Position numbers and translations under genes: made by a program. A DNA stretch of 64,000 nt from Cohnella abietis. Its GTDB lineage: Bacteria; Bacillota; Bacilli; Paenibacillales; Paenibacillaceae. This document shows positions 17,122 through 28,386 of the stretch, one piece after another. Positions within the stretch are counted from its first letter, which is position 1, and each line of letters opens with the position of its first letter. The stretch spans positions 4,624,001 to 4,688,000 of the forward strand of contig NZ_AP019400.1 in NCBI RefSeq assembly GCF_004295585.1. The letters run 5' to 3'. Below the pieces are notes generated by a model. The model did not search any database. It worked only from the letters and a program-made list of their open reading frames with translations, and was not told where the DNA came from.

Positions 17122-17307
17122 GCGGCGAATGCCACCTATGTGCACTCTGGACATGCGCGTTTCGGATAATTACGTTTCTCCTATGTATATTCCATCCTTC
17201 AGCTAAAAAATAAGCAAGCACCTTCGCAGCGGACAGGCCCCCTTTTAGCATCTCAAGCATCCCCACTCCTCCTCTTCCATTAACAATTTCAAAATAGGTT
17301 TAAAAGA

Positions 17308-17346
17308 ACAAAACGCCGCCCGCTCCAAATATGGAGACAAGCGACG
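17308..17346 (-). terminator. Terminator after leuS
   Basis: CGTCGC and TCTCC pair with GCGGCG and GGAG around a short loop, followed by TTTTGTTCTTTT on the minus strand. Confidence 0.75.
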
Positions 17347-17388
17347 TGTTCTTCACGCAGCGAAATATGAAGTTAACTAAGTTTATTT

Positions 17389-19824
<2,436 letters not shown>

Positions 19825-19883
19825 GTGAATTAACTCCCTTAGGTTCATATCAACTTATTCTCAGCTGAGCTGGTATACAAACA

Positions 19884-20163
19884 AAAAACTCCCGCCCCTA
19901 GCGTTGTCGCTAGGGACGAGAGGATTATTTCCCGTGGTACCACCCTAGTTGACGGCTATCCTGCTTGGATGTCCGCCCACTTGTGCCTCGTAACGAGAGG
20001 TGAACGCCTAACCTATTCGAATCGCCGCAATACAGGCAAATCCGATCAGCTCGGAGGCTCCAAGGTAAGTTCATTGTCTACGCTAACCGGCTTGCACCTA
20101 CCGCCGGCTCTCTGGATAACGTGTAACAACTACTGCTCCTTATCACAGCCAAAGTATGCCATG
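19884..20163 (-). promoter_or_regulatory. Leucine T-box leader of leuS
   Basis: The minus strand carries the T-box signature GGGTGGTACCACGGG (19945-19931) and the stem I features AGAGAGCCGGCGG/CAAGCCGG. The specifier-loop segment TGAACTTACC holds codon CTT (Leu) at 20069-20067. The terminator CGTCCCTAGCG/CGCTAGGGGCG with TTTTTTG is at 19920-19884. Uncharged tRNA-Leu should pair with the specifier and the T-box and prevent termination. The specifier assignment follows from its place before the ACC-TTGGAGC stretch. Confidence 0.93.
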
Positions 20164-20193
20164 ATTATAGCCAAAATACGCAAATGATGTCAA
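20164..20193 (-). promoter_or_regulatory. Sigma-A promoter of leuS
   Basis: TTGACA (20193-20188) and TATAAT (20169-20164) with 18 bp between, immediately upstream of the T-box leader. Confidence 0.8.
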
Positions 20194-20234
20194 GCAGAGC
20201 ACAAATGACAGCTAACCGCATTTGACAACTCAGT

Positions 20235-20852
20235 CTATCGCGTAGATATTCCTTTCCAGAATAAATCAACAATTGCAATGGATAGCTCATGACCAGAATA
20301 GGCTGTCTCTCCGATATGCTCCCTATTCCCAATCATCATAAGCGCACTAAATGCGTGAGATAACAGCATCGGATTACCCTCTACGATAAGCCCCTCATCC
20401 ATTCCCTGACGGAAGGATGCAGCTAACACTTCATGAATCGAATGCTCCGCCTTGCGGATATCATCCCGTTGCTCCTCTGTGAGAGATGGCATAGCTTCAC
20501 GCATTAGGCTCTCGAATTCCACGTGTGTTTTTGACATTTTGGCGATAGCAATATGCTCCAGCCTTGTCCGGATATCGTCGTGAGAATTAATTATTCTAAG
20601 AGTAACCAAAGAAATTCGCTTCATCATCTCCGTCACAGATGCGGTGAAGAGGACCGCTTTATTCGTAAAATAATAATATACGGAAGCCTTAGTTACTCCT
20701 GCTCGTTCAGCGATCATATTAATGGATACAGGCTCATATCCTAGCTCCATGAATAAGGACGAGGCTGTATTCAACACTTTATCGCGCATCGAGGGCTGAT
20801 CCGCACCGTTCTTAGGTCTGCCTGGAGATCGTTTAGAATGCGGTGTCGTCAT
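20235..20852 (-). CDS. TetR-family repressor of the adjacent MMPL exporter
   Basis: The 205-residue protein has a TetR N-terminal helix-turn-helix (VLNTASSLFMELGYE, MIAERAGVTKASVYYYFTNKAVLF) after a basic extension (HSKRSPGRPKNG). The C-terminal ligand domain (TetR_C type) has no recognisable specificity. ATG 20852 follows AGGTGG at eight bases; an in-frame GTG at 20864 overlaps that site. It is divergent from the MMPL transporter, the usual arrangement for a local efflux repressor. No clear operator palindrome was found in the AT-rich gap. Confidence 0.87.
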   Translation of the reverse strand: MTTPHSKRSPGRPKNGADQPSMRDKVLNTASSLFMELGYEPVSINMIAERAGVTKASVYYYFTNKAVLFTASVTEMMKRISLVTLRIINSHDDIRTRLEHIAIAKMSKTHVEFESLMREAMPSLTEEQRDDIRKAEHSIHEVLAASFRQGMDEGLIVEGNPMLLSHAFSALMMIGNREHIGETAYSGHELSIAIVDLFWKGISTR

Positions 20853-21003
20853 ATGAATCCCCACCTTGTTCGTTTATACAAAATCATATTGCATAATTAA
20901 CCTTCCGGTATATATAATTAAATTCAACATTATTATTATCCGATTATATCTTAAACGCTTCATGCTTTCATCGAAATATTATTGTAGGAGGGCACATTCT
21001 ACT

Positions 21004-23226
21004 ATGCATGAAAATCGAGGCTTAACCAAATGGGTTGCTGGGAAAAGAAGCAAGTGGGTCACTTTAATCGTGTGGATACTTGCTGCTGGATTGCTAAGCG
21101 CTCTACTTCCGTCCGTCAAAAAGGAAGAAATTAATAATGCTCCTAATCTAAAAAGCTCCAAACCATCTGTTCAAGCTGATGTTATTTCTGAGCGTGAGTT
21201 TCCTAGCGGCTCTGATATCCCAGCCTTGCTCGTGTGGCATAGAGCAGGAGGATTGACCGACTCCGATCTTACTAAAGTTCAGGAGCTTACTGGGCAGCTT
21301 TCTGAGTCTCCTGCTCCCTATCAGACGTCAATTCCACCCTTGCATCAATTGCCGCTAGCAGCCATTAAAGCTGAGCTATCCAAAGATGGAAGCACGCTTG
21401 TTACACCTGTTTTTTTCGGAAAGCAGGATGACGTTGATCAATTAAAAGAAGGTATAACCCAAATTAAAAAAAGAATTGGTGAGCTGTTCGGAAAGGATCC
21501 TTTCGCCGTTTCTAAAGATTCTTCCGATCAGCTAAGCGTCCGGGTAACTGGGCCTGTTGGCATTCAAATCGACGCTACGGGTTTATTCAAGAACGCCGAT
21601 GTATCTTTACTGGTGGGAACCGTTTTACTTGTGCTAATTCTCTTATTGCTCATCTATCGTTCACCCATATTAGCATTTCTTCCACTCGTCGCTGTTGGAT
21701 TTGCATATGGAGTCATCAATCCTATTCTCGGTTGGATGGCACATGAAGGCTGGATCGTCGTTGATGCGCAAGCTATTTCCATTATGACTGTCCTATTATT
21801 CGGAGCCGGAACTGACTACTGCTTGTTCCTTATTTCCCGCTTCCGTCAGCTGTTGAAGGTGGAGAGGGACAGAGGTAAAGCTTTACTTGGGGCAATAACT
21901 GGCTCCTCTGGGGCTATCGCTATGAGCGGATTAACAGTCGTTCTTGCTCTGCTCGCTTTGTTGGTAGCTGAATACGGTGCGTATCACCGGTTTGCTGCTC
22001 CCTTCAGCATCGCCATTTTTATTATGGGAATTGCAAGCCTGACTCTCGTTCCCGCTTTGTTAGCTATTATCGGTCGCGCTTCCTTTTACCCCTTCGTTCC
22101 TAGAACTCCAGAAATGCAGCAGGAGCGTGCAAAGAAGAAAGGGAAGTCCACCTCTATTGTCACAAACAAACAGCCACGCAATTGGGTAGGCCGAACGGTT
22201 GTAAGCAAGCCATGGTTAATTGTTACCATCAGTATCGTCGTACTGGGTGGACTCGCGGTCTTTACCACTCAGATTAAATTCACCTACGATATCATGTCCT
22301 CGTTCCCTAAAACTATGGAATCCCGTGAAGGCTTCGCTACAATTGGAGAAAAGTTTTCTCCTGGCGAGCTCGCGCCTGCTAAAGTCATTATCGACACACA
22401 AGGAAAATCAGTTGCACTAGGTGAAGCGCTCGCTTCTCTACCTTTTATCAGTGAGGTGTCCGAACCACAAAAAGGTCAGCACAACGCCCAGATCGTCGCT
22501 TACGATGTGCAATTCAATGTAAACCCTTATTCACTGGAAGCTCTGAAGCACATCCCTGATCTGCATACTGCCGCTGAGCAAGCCTTAGTCGCAGCAGGTG
22601 TATCCAGTCCAGATGATCGTACATGGGTAGCCGGACAAACCGCAGAGCAGTATGATACGAAAATAACAGGCGAACGCGACACGAAGCTTATCATTCCACT
22701 CGTCATCGGACTGATTACCTTACTACTTCTCGTATACTTACGTTCAATTGTAGCTACCCTCTATCTCGTCCTGACGGTTATTCTTTCTTATTTCTCAGCG
22801 CTCGGACTCGGATGGCTAATCGTTCATTATGTATTTGGTGCGGATGCTATTCAAGGCTCGATTCCGCTCTATTCCTTTGTGTTCTTAGTTGCTTTAGGTG
22901 AAGACTACAATATTTTCATGATCTCAAGTATTTGGCAAAAAAGAAAGCATATGCCCCTTAAACAGGCGATTAAAGAAGGTGTAGGCGAAACAGGGGCTGT
23001 CATCACTTCCGCGGGGCTCATTCTGGCTGGAACCTTTGCCGTGCTTGCAACTCTTCCAATCCAGGTTCTCGTTCAATTCGGGGTAATAACGGCTATTGGA
23101 GTATTGCTTGATACATTCGTTGTACGACCATTTTTAGTGCCTGCCATCACTCTGCTTCTGGGTCGCTGGTCATTCTGGCCTGGCAAGTTTGAAGAGGTTA
23201 AGGAACCTGTTCGTGTGGTAAAATAG
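21004..23226 (+). CDS. MMPL/RND-family exporter
   Basis: The 740-residue membrane protein has two RND repeats, each with one segment, a large extracytoplasmic loop and five segments. The first bundle carries LLIYRSPILAFLPL, AISIMTVLLFGAGTDYCLFLISRFR and the second VFLVALGEDYNIFMISSIWQKRK; GTDY and GEDYN are the MMPL proton-relay positions. Relatives export lipids, siderophores or drugs (YdfJ/MmpL type). ATG 21004 (MHENRGLTKW) follows TAGGAGGG; upstream in-frame ATGs have none. Probably controlled by the divergent TetR gene. The substrate is unknown. Confidence 0.9.
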   Translation: MHENRGLTKWVAGKRSKWVTLIVWILAAGLLSALLPSVKKEEINNAPNLKSSKPSVQADVISEREFPSGSDIPALLVWHRAGGLTDSDLTKVQELTGQLSESPAPYQTSIPPLHQLPLAAIKAELSKDGSTLVTPVFFGKQDDVDQLKEGITQIKKRIGELFGKDPFAVSKDSSDQLSVRVTGPVGIQIDATGLFKNADVSLLVGTVLLVLILLLLIYRSPILAFLPLVAVGFAYGVINPILGWMAHEGWIVVDAQAISIMTVLLFGAGTDYCLFLISRFRQLLKVERDRGKALLGAITGSSGAIAMSGLTVVLALLALLVAEYGAYHRFAAPFSIAIFIMGIASLTLVPALLAIIGRASFYPFVPRTPEMQQERAKKKGKSTSIVTNKQPRNWVGRTVVSKPWLIVTISIVVLGGLAVFTTQIKFTYDIMSSFPKTMESREGFATIGEKFSPGELAPAKVIIDTQGKSVALGEALASLPFISEVSEPQKGQHNAQIVAYDVQFNVNPYSLEALKHIPDLHTAAEQALVAAGVSSPDDRTWVAGQTAEQYDTKITGERDTKLIIPLVIGLITLLLLVYLRSIVATLYLVLTVILSYFSALGLGWLIVHYVFGADAIQGSIPLYSFVFLVALGEDYNIFMISSIWQKRKHMPLKQAIKEGVGETGAVITSAGLILAGTFAVLATLPIQVLVQFGVITAIGVLLDTFVVRPFLVPAITLLLGRWSFWPGKFEEVKEPVRVVK

Positions 23227-23236
23227 TAACTAGATT

Positions 23237-23280
23237 AAAGGGGCTGGCCGGGAGATTTTGAACTCCGGCTAGCCCCTTTT
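23237..23280. terminator. Bidirectional terminator between the MMPL gene and the PurA-like gene
   Basis: AAAGGGGCTGGCCGGGAG pairs with CTCCGGCTAGCCCCTTTT around an 8-nt loop, with A- and T-runs at each end; the genes converge here. Confidence 0.9.
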
Positions 23281-23287
23281 CTATATT

Positions 23288-24568
23288 CTATCGTTCGATT
23301 ATTTGATCTCTATGCGGACCGACGGATATACAGGAAACTTTAACACCAATAGACGACTCAACAAAATTAACGTATTGCTGTGCAGCCTCGGGTAGATCTT
23401 CGAACGTTCTGACATTTGAAATATCACTTTTCCAACCTGGTAAACTTTGCAGAACAGGCTTTGCGTGATCCAGATCAGAAGTCATTGGGAAATCATCAGT
23501 AACGATTCCTCCATTGAGCTCGTAGGCAACGCACACTGGGATTTCATACAAGTAACCGAGGACATCAAGATTGGTCAAAGCAACTGTAGTAGCTCCTTGC
23601 AATTTACAGCCGTAACGGGTCGCTACGACATCGAACCATCCCATCCGTCTGGGACGGCCCGTTGTTGCTCCGTACTCTCCCGCATCTCCGCCTCGCCGGC
23701 GAAGCTCATCCGCTTCCCTATTATCCAGCTCGGAGACAAAAGGGCCCGCACCGACGCACGATGAATAAGCCTTAACCACTGCCATTACATTCGTAATCGC
23801 ATACGGTGGAAGCCCGGCACCAACCGCCGCAAATCCAGACAATGTCGATGATGATGTAGTGAATGGATAAATGCCATGATCAGGATCGCGAAGCGCTCCG
23901 AGTTGACCCTCCAGCAATATCGCCTCACCTTTTGCATATGCGCTATGCAGGAGTTTCGTGGTATCACAGACAAAGGGCTTTAGCTTTTTTCCCAATTCTA
24001 TTAAATTCGGCAAAAGTTCGTTCACTTGAATTGGCTGCTTACCGTATAGGTGTACGAGTAAGACGTTCTTAATGGCGAGCAATCGTTCAATCCGGCTACT
24101 CAGCCGTTTAACATCGTATAAATCCGCCACCTGAATACCCAGCTTAGCGTATTTGTCAGCATAGAATGGCGCAATCCCCCGTCTCGTAGAGCCGAATCCG
24201 CTTGCTCCAAGCCTATCCTCTTCCAACTCATCGAACAGTCGATGTATAGGCAATACGATCTGTGCTCTCTCCGAGATCTTGATTTGAGGTTCCGGTACGC
24301 CCCTAGCTAACAAAGTCTCCCGTTCTCGCAGCAGCTCATCCGCATCTAAAGCAACTCCCGGGCCAATGACGTTAATGACACTAGGATTGAATACACCAGA
24401 AGGTAGCATGTGTAAAGAGAATTTTCCATAGTCGTTAATGATCGTATGTCCTGCGTTACTTCCTCCTTGATACCTTACTACGTAAGCTGAGTTTGCCGCA
24501 TGAATATCTGCCATCTTGCCCTTTCCTTCGTCTCCCCAATTCGCTCCAACGATCGCCATTACTGTCAA
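23288..24568 (-). CDS. Divergent adenylosuccinate synthetase (PurA) homologue
   Basis: PurA joins IMP and aspartate with GTP hydrolysis. The 426-residue protein keeps the P-loop WGDEGKGK with the catalytic Asp, the GGSNAGHT motif with the catalytic His, and the C-terminal TNLDVLGYL guanine-binding motif. Several signatures differ from standard PurA: ILPYH-like is IVLPIH, the KIGTT-GIGPAY loop is GFGSTRRGIAPFY, and the TSSNTxAGG region is TSSSTLSGF. It starts with TTG 24568, eight bases after AGGAGG. A LysR regulator diverges from it, unlike housekeeping purA, which is usually near other purine or dnaC genes. It may be the only PurA of this organism or a paralogue with altered substrate; the sequence alone cannot decide. 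Confidence 0.85.
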   Translation of the reverse strand: MTVMAIVGANWGDEGKGKMADIHAANSAYVVRYQGGSNAGHTIINDYGKFSLHMLPSGVFNPSVINVIGPGVALDADELLRERETLLARGVPEPQIKISERAQIVLPIHRLFDELEEDRLGASGFGSTRRGIAPFYADKYAKLGIQVADLYDVKRLSSRIERLLAIKNVLLVHLYGKQPIQVNELLPNLIELGKKLKPFVCDTTKLLHSAYAKGEAILLEGQLGALRDPDHGIYPFTTSSSTLSGFAAVGAGLPPYAITNVMAVVKAYSSCVGAGPFVSELDNREADELRRRGGDAGEYGATTGRPRRMGWFDVVATRYGCKLQGATTVALTNLDVLGYLYEIPVCVAYELNGGIVTDDFPMTSDLDHAKPVLQSLPGWKSDISNVRTFEDLPEAAQQYVNFVESSIGVKVSCISVGPHRDQIIER

Positions 24569-24672
24569 TTTCCCAGCCTCCTATTTCGTTATTGTTCTAT
24601 AAGGCTTATTATAAATCTACAGCATCACATTAGAATAATTGATATTACTAATATCAGATATAAGGAGAGATA

Positions 24673-25557
24673 ATGACTTTGGACATTAATATGGAGTGGT
24701 ACCGCGTCTTTTATTGGACAGCTAAGACAGGGAGCCTAACTAGAGCAGCCGAGCGGCTTCATATTACGCAACCAGCAGTGAGCCATACTCTCAAGCAGCT
24801 CGAAGGCAAGCTTGGTGGTCAGCTATTTTTTTGCACCTCAAAGGGAGTTGTACTTACGACGGAAGGCGATGTTCTATTCAACCATGTGGAGCAAGCGTTC
24901 AGCTTCATGGAAATCGGAGAAAAGAGAATTGCTGAGATGCATAACTTGAATAGCGGGGAAATCAATATCGGCGCGAGTGACACGTTATGTAAGTACTTTC
25001 TGTTGCCCTACTTGGAAAAATTCCATATTGATCATCCCGGTGTCCGAATCAGAGTAACTAATCGAACATCGCCTGAGACGATAGCATTGCTTAAGGAAGG
25101 AAAAATAGACTTTGGTATCGTTAACCTGCCTATATCGGATCCGAAAGTAAGCTTCCGTGAAAGCTCCTCACTACAAGAATGTCTCGTTGCAGGGCAAGCT
25201 TATGCATCGTTAGCTAACTCTCCCTTGACCTTTGAAGCTATTACTTCGTTTCCACTGCTAATGTTAGAGCAAGGGGGAAGCACACGCCGATTTCTTGACG
25301 AGTATGCCTCGTCGATGAACATTAAGCTTTTGCCGGAATTTGAACTCGGCAGCATTGACCTTCTCGTTCAATTTGCTCGTAGCGGTTTTGGGCTTGCATT
25401 TGTTGCTCGCGAGCATGTGTTTGAAGAATTATCAACGGAAAAGCTAATTGAAATTCCATTGGAGCCAGCTCTTCCCGCGCGTCACATTGGAATCGCGACA
25501 CATCGTGGCACCCCTCTCTCAGCCGCATCGAGGCGGTTTCTTGAGATGCTTCCGTGA
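24673..25557 (+). CDS. LysR-family transcriptional regulator
   Basis: The 294-residue protein has an N-terminal winged helix-turn-helix (FYWTAKTGSLTRAAERLHITQPAVSHTLKQLEGKLGGQLF) and a C-terminal periplasmic-binding-like effector domain beginning at GEINIGASDTL. The start ATG 24673 follows AAGGAGAG. It is divergent from the PurA-like gene, 104 bp away, so it most likely controls that gene and itself from the shared gap. The effector is unknown. Confidence 0.92.
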   Translation: MTLDINMEWYRVFYWTAKTGSLTRAAERLHITQPAVSHTLKQLEGKLGGQLFFCTSKGVVLTTEGDVLFNHVEQAFSFMEIGEKRIAEMHNLNSGEINIGASDTLCKYFLLPYLEKFHIDHPGVRIRVTNRTSPETIALLKEGKIDFGIVNLPISDPKVSFRESSSLQECLVAGQAYASLANSPLTFEAITSFPLLMLEQGGSTRRFLDEYASSMNIKLLPEFELGSIDLLVQFARSGFGLAFVAREHVFEELSTEKLIEIPLEPALPARHIGIATHRGTPLSAASRRFLEMLP

Positions 25558-25668
25558 GTACCGATTTTCATTCGCACAAGTACGTATTTTCTGGAATCTA
25601 CAGCGCGAGCAATTACAGCCTGCTCCAGAAGAAAAAGTGGACACTCTACATCAAAACTTGATCATCTC
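25558..25668. other. Gap between lysR and the first 52-bp array
   Basis: No gene, hairpin terminator or recognisable site was found before the repeat array begins. Confidence 0.4.
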
Positions 25669-26322
25669 CTCCACCCGTGCTCCATTGGGACCTGTTGTTC
25701 TATTATTTCGAGTTACTCACTCCAATCAGGCCTCCGCTGGGACTCGTTGCTCGAAAATTTCGAGTAACTCTCTCCTATCGCGCCTTCACTGGGACTCGTT
25801 GCTCGAAAATTTCGTGTAGCTCCCTCCATTCGCGCCTCCACTGGGACCTGTTGTTCGATAATTTCGAGTACCTCAATCCAATTGGACCTCTGCTAGGACC
25901 TGTTGTTCGATAATTTCGAGTACCTCTCTCCAATCGTGCCTTCGCTGGGACTTATTACTCGAAAATTTAGTGTAGCTCTCTCCAACCGCGCCTCCGCTGG
26001 GACACGTTGCTCGATAATTTCGAGTAGCTCTCTCTATTCGGACCTCCACTGGAACCTGTTGTTCGATAATTTCGAGTAACTCTCTCCAATTGGACCTCTG
26101 CTGGGACCTGTTGTTCGATAATTTCGAGTACCTCAATCCAATCGTGCCTTCGCTGGGACCTGTTGCTCGAAAGTTTCGAGTAATTCTCTCCAATCAGGCC
26201 TCCACTGGGACCTGTTGCTCGAAATTTTCGAGTAACTCTCTCCAATCGTACCTCCGCTGGGACTCGTTACTCGAAAATTTCGTTTAGCTCTCTCCATAAT
26301 TTCGTGCAACTCCCACTAATCA
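25669..26322 (+). repeat. Tandem array A: twelve 52-bp units with a palindromic core
   Basis: The marker CTGGGA (one A-variant) recurs with its first G at 25687, 25739, 25791, 25843, 25895, 25947, 25999, 26051, 26103, 26155, 26207 and 26259, exactly 52 bp apart each time. Each unit reads roughly CCTCCRCTGGGACYYGTTG, then CTCGAWAATTTCGAG, then TAACTCTCTCCAATCG. The core CTCGAAAATTTCGAG is a perfect 15-bp inverted repeat about one base and extends outward (GTT...AAC). Units differ by scattered substitutions but show no indels. A degenerate tail at 26296-26322 carries ATAATTTCGTGCA, as in array C. The units lie between convergent lysR and yqeM. Open frames across the array arise because 52 is not a multiple of three. 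Confidence 0.93.
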
Positions 26323-26407
26323 GCCTCCTGAGCGGACGGGATATTGAATAAACGGAGACAAATCAGCACGAGCTTACTTGCCGCTAGAATTGCGGCTATC
26401 CACCTGT

Positions 26408-26545
26408 GGCTTCCTTGAGCATCTGCTCTTGCTCATCTACATAGGCCTCATTTGCTCATCTACATAGGCTTCATTTGCTCATCTGCATGCAGCTTACTTG
26501 CTCATCTAGACACGCCTTAATTACGCATCTACCTGCTCATATCTC
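26408..26545 (+). repeat. Short tandem array E, 23-bp period
   Basis: GCTCATCTAC-type units recur at 26431, 26454, 26477 and 26500, each 23 bp apart, with degenerate copies before and after. The unit is about TTGCTCATCTACATAGGCCTCAT. Its GCTCATC motif also occurs in array D. No coding capacity is apparent. Confidence 0.75.
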
Positions 26546-26582
26546 CTTACACCCCTACAGCTTAAGCGCCGCGCCCCCGAAC

Positions 26583-26612
26583 ACAAATAAGGCGCCCCCT
26601 GACGGGGACGCC
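26583..26612 (-). terminator. Terminator after yqeM
   Basis: Minus-strand stem GGCGTCCCC/GGGGGCGCC, loop GTCA, followed by TTATTTG. Confidence 0.75.
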
Positions 26613-26624
26613 CATTATTCATTA

Positions 26625-27419
26625 TTATTCCGGCTTACGTGCGACGTAGAATAATCGTTCCGATTCCTCGTTCGGCTTGTCCCAAGTGAAATCGGCACAA
26701 TGATGCAGAATTTCAAATCCCACCGCCGTAAGCTGCTGAGAGATCCACGATGGATCATAAGCTCTCTGTACATGTGACTCTTCAAATCGGCTATACAGCG
26801 AGCGACCGCTGCCACTACCCGAAGTGAACTCCTCCTGAATGAAAAACGTAAGCGAATGCTCGATTTCCATACGATCCGTGTCGTATTCACATGTCCATAA
26901 GTAAGCTACGTCCTTCTCATCATAGACGAAAGGCTGATCTTCCGCATAACGCTCCAATTGCTTCGGCGAATGAACATCGAATAAGAACAATCCAACAGGC
27001 GCTAAACCTGCGTAGGTTTGCCGTATCGCCGCCGTTACGTCCTCGGGCTCAGTTAGGTAGTTCAAGCAATCACAGAAGCTTATAACAGCATCTACAGGCT
27101 GAGGAAGCTCCCAGTCTCGCATATCCTGCTGTAGCCAGCGAATCGTACCTGCTTCTTCCCGGTAGCCACGCCCCGGCGGTTCATCCCACTTGCTGCGAGC
27201 GACAGATAGCATCTCAGACGATAAATCAATGCCGAAAACACTAAAGCCTGACCGGGCAAGTGGAATTGACATGTTGCCTGTTCCGCAGCCAAGATCAACA
27301 ACCGTCTTCGGTATGCCATATTTACTCCAGCACTGACGGGCAAAGCTCATCCATTCGGAATACGGCATTTCTTCCATCAAACGGTCATAGACGGCAGAAA
27401 ATTGTCGGTATGTTCGCAT
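26625..27419 (-). CDS. yqeM: SAM-dependent methyltransferase YqeM
   Basis: The 264-residue protein has a class I methyltransferase fold: motif I VVDLGCGTGNMSIPLA, motif II GIDLSSEML, and motif IV VDAVISFCDCLNYL. It begins MRTYRQFSAVYDRLM, as is usual for the YqeM family, and ends the yqeG-to-yqeM operon as in B. subtilis, where the substrate is not known. It follows the S1-domain gene by 28 bp. Confidence 0.88.
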   Translation of the reverse strand: MRTYRQFSAVYDRLMEEMPYSEWMSFARQCWSKYGIPKTVVDLGCGTGNMSIPLARSGFSVFGIDLSSEMLSVARSKWDEPPGRGYREEAGTIRWLQQDMRDWELPQPVDAVISFCDCLNYLTEPEDVTAAIRQTYAGLAPVGLFLFDVHSPKQLERYAEDQPFVYDEKDVAYLWTCEYDTDRMEIEHSLTFFIQEEFTSGSGSGRSLYSRFEESHVQRAYDPSWISQQLTAVGFEILHHCADFTWDKPNEESERLFYVARKPE

Positions 27420-27447
27420 GGTAGTCTCCCTAGTCTATATCATTAAA

Positions 27448-28386
27448 CTAATTGCTATCATCTTCGGATTGCGAGTCTGGCTTGTCCGCTTGCTGAGCTT
27501 CAACAAGATGCGTCCAATTACCCTTTTGCGTGATAAGACCTTCCTTCATCAGCTTACCTAACGCTCTCTTAAACGCAGATTTGCTCAATTGAAATCTGCG
27601 CTGGATATCATCTGCGCTTGTCTGATCGGAATATGGCATAGCTCCGCCTGGACGCTCTTTAATAAACGCAAGTATCCGATCAGCATCTTCAAGTCGACCC
27701 GTTTCCTTACTGGCGCGAACGCTTAAGGAAACCCGACCATCCTCACGAACTTGCGTAACCCGGGCATTGAACTTCTGACCAATACGCAGCGGATGGATCA
27801 TAGAGCCTTCATGTATGTAGCCTAGTGCACCGAACCCGACCACTCCGCCATCAATGAGCGTGAATACACCATCACGATAAACGTCAGTTACCCAGCCCTC
27901 TCGCCATTCATGCAGCCAAGAGGTTGGAGCTCTGAATATATGTGGTGCAAAATCGTCGATCTTGGCAAGACGTGCAAGCATACGCCCTTCTTTGTCTTGC
28001 TTCATAACGACGAACAGCTCATCCCCAGTTTGCGGCCAGACATTTTTACGCTCTAACGGAAATTGCTTTAGTGGCAACAGCAACTGTCTTCCAATTCCCA
28101 TCTCTAGGAAAAATCCAAAATGCGGATGAAAATCCGCAACCTTAAGCCTCGCCATCTCACCTAACACGAGCAATGGCTTACGCAAGGTTGCCGTTATGCG
28201 CTCCTTATCATCATGAAACAGAAATACCTCAATCTCCGTACCAACCTGTGGTCTATCTCCGATAACTTCGCCGTAAGGAAGAAGAACTTCCGGCCCTTCT
28301 TCCGCTCCGAAACCGAGAAACCAGCCATGAGGAGATACCTCCCGACGAACCCACAGCTCTTGTAAGGTTCCGGCTGTCAGATTCAT
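27448..28386 (-). CDS. CvfB-like S1 RNA-binding protein
   Basis: The 312-residue protein matches CvfB/YitL: tandem S1-type beta-barrels (LVLGEMARLKVADFHPHFGFFLEMG; GWVTDVYRDGVFTLIDGGVVGFGALGYIH; GQKFNARVTQVREDGRVSLSVRA) followed by a C-terminal winged helix (SADDIQRRFQLSKSAFKRALGKLMKEGLI). CvfB binds RNA and influences virulence-gene expression in staphylococci. Its start overlaps the rsfS stop by four bases, so it is coupled. In B. subtilis the homologue lies elsewhere, so its presence inside the yqe operon is a lineage feature. Confidence 0.88.
   Translation of the reverse strand: MNLTAGTLQELWVRREVSPHGWFLGFGAEEGPEVLLPYGEVIGDRPQVGTEIEVFLFHDDKERITATLRKPLLVLGEMARLKVADFHPHFGFFLEMGIGRQLLLPLKQFPLERKNVWPQTGDELFVVMKQDKEGRMLARLAKIDDFAPHIFRAPTSWLHEWREGWVTDVYRDGVFTLIDGGVVGFGALGYIHEGSMIHPLRIGQKFNARVTQVREDGRVSLSVRASKETGRLEDADRILAFIKERPGGAMPYSDQTSADDIQRRFQLSKSAFKRALGKLMKEGLITQKGNWTHLVEAQQADKPDSQSEDDSN

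Noticed and set aside
16922..17266. Minus-strand frame overlapping the end of comER (with AGGAGG near 17268)
   Set aside because: More than half of it is antisense to comER, the C-terminal half is proline/arginine-rich shadow sequence, and no homology was recognised. The first 40 codons (LEMLKGGLSAAKVLAYFLAEGW) could be a tiny gene, but support is thin.
25448..26287. Open frames on both strands across array A, and similar ones at 40919-41689
   Set aside because: They are produced by the repeats: 52 is not a multiple of three, so each frame shifts from unit to unit. They have no ribosome binding sites and give low-complexity peptides in several frames.
25669..26322. CRISPR array
   Set aside because: Entire 52-bp units are conserved with no unique spacers, and no cas genes are present in the window.
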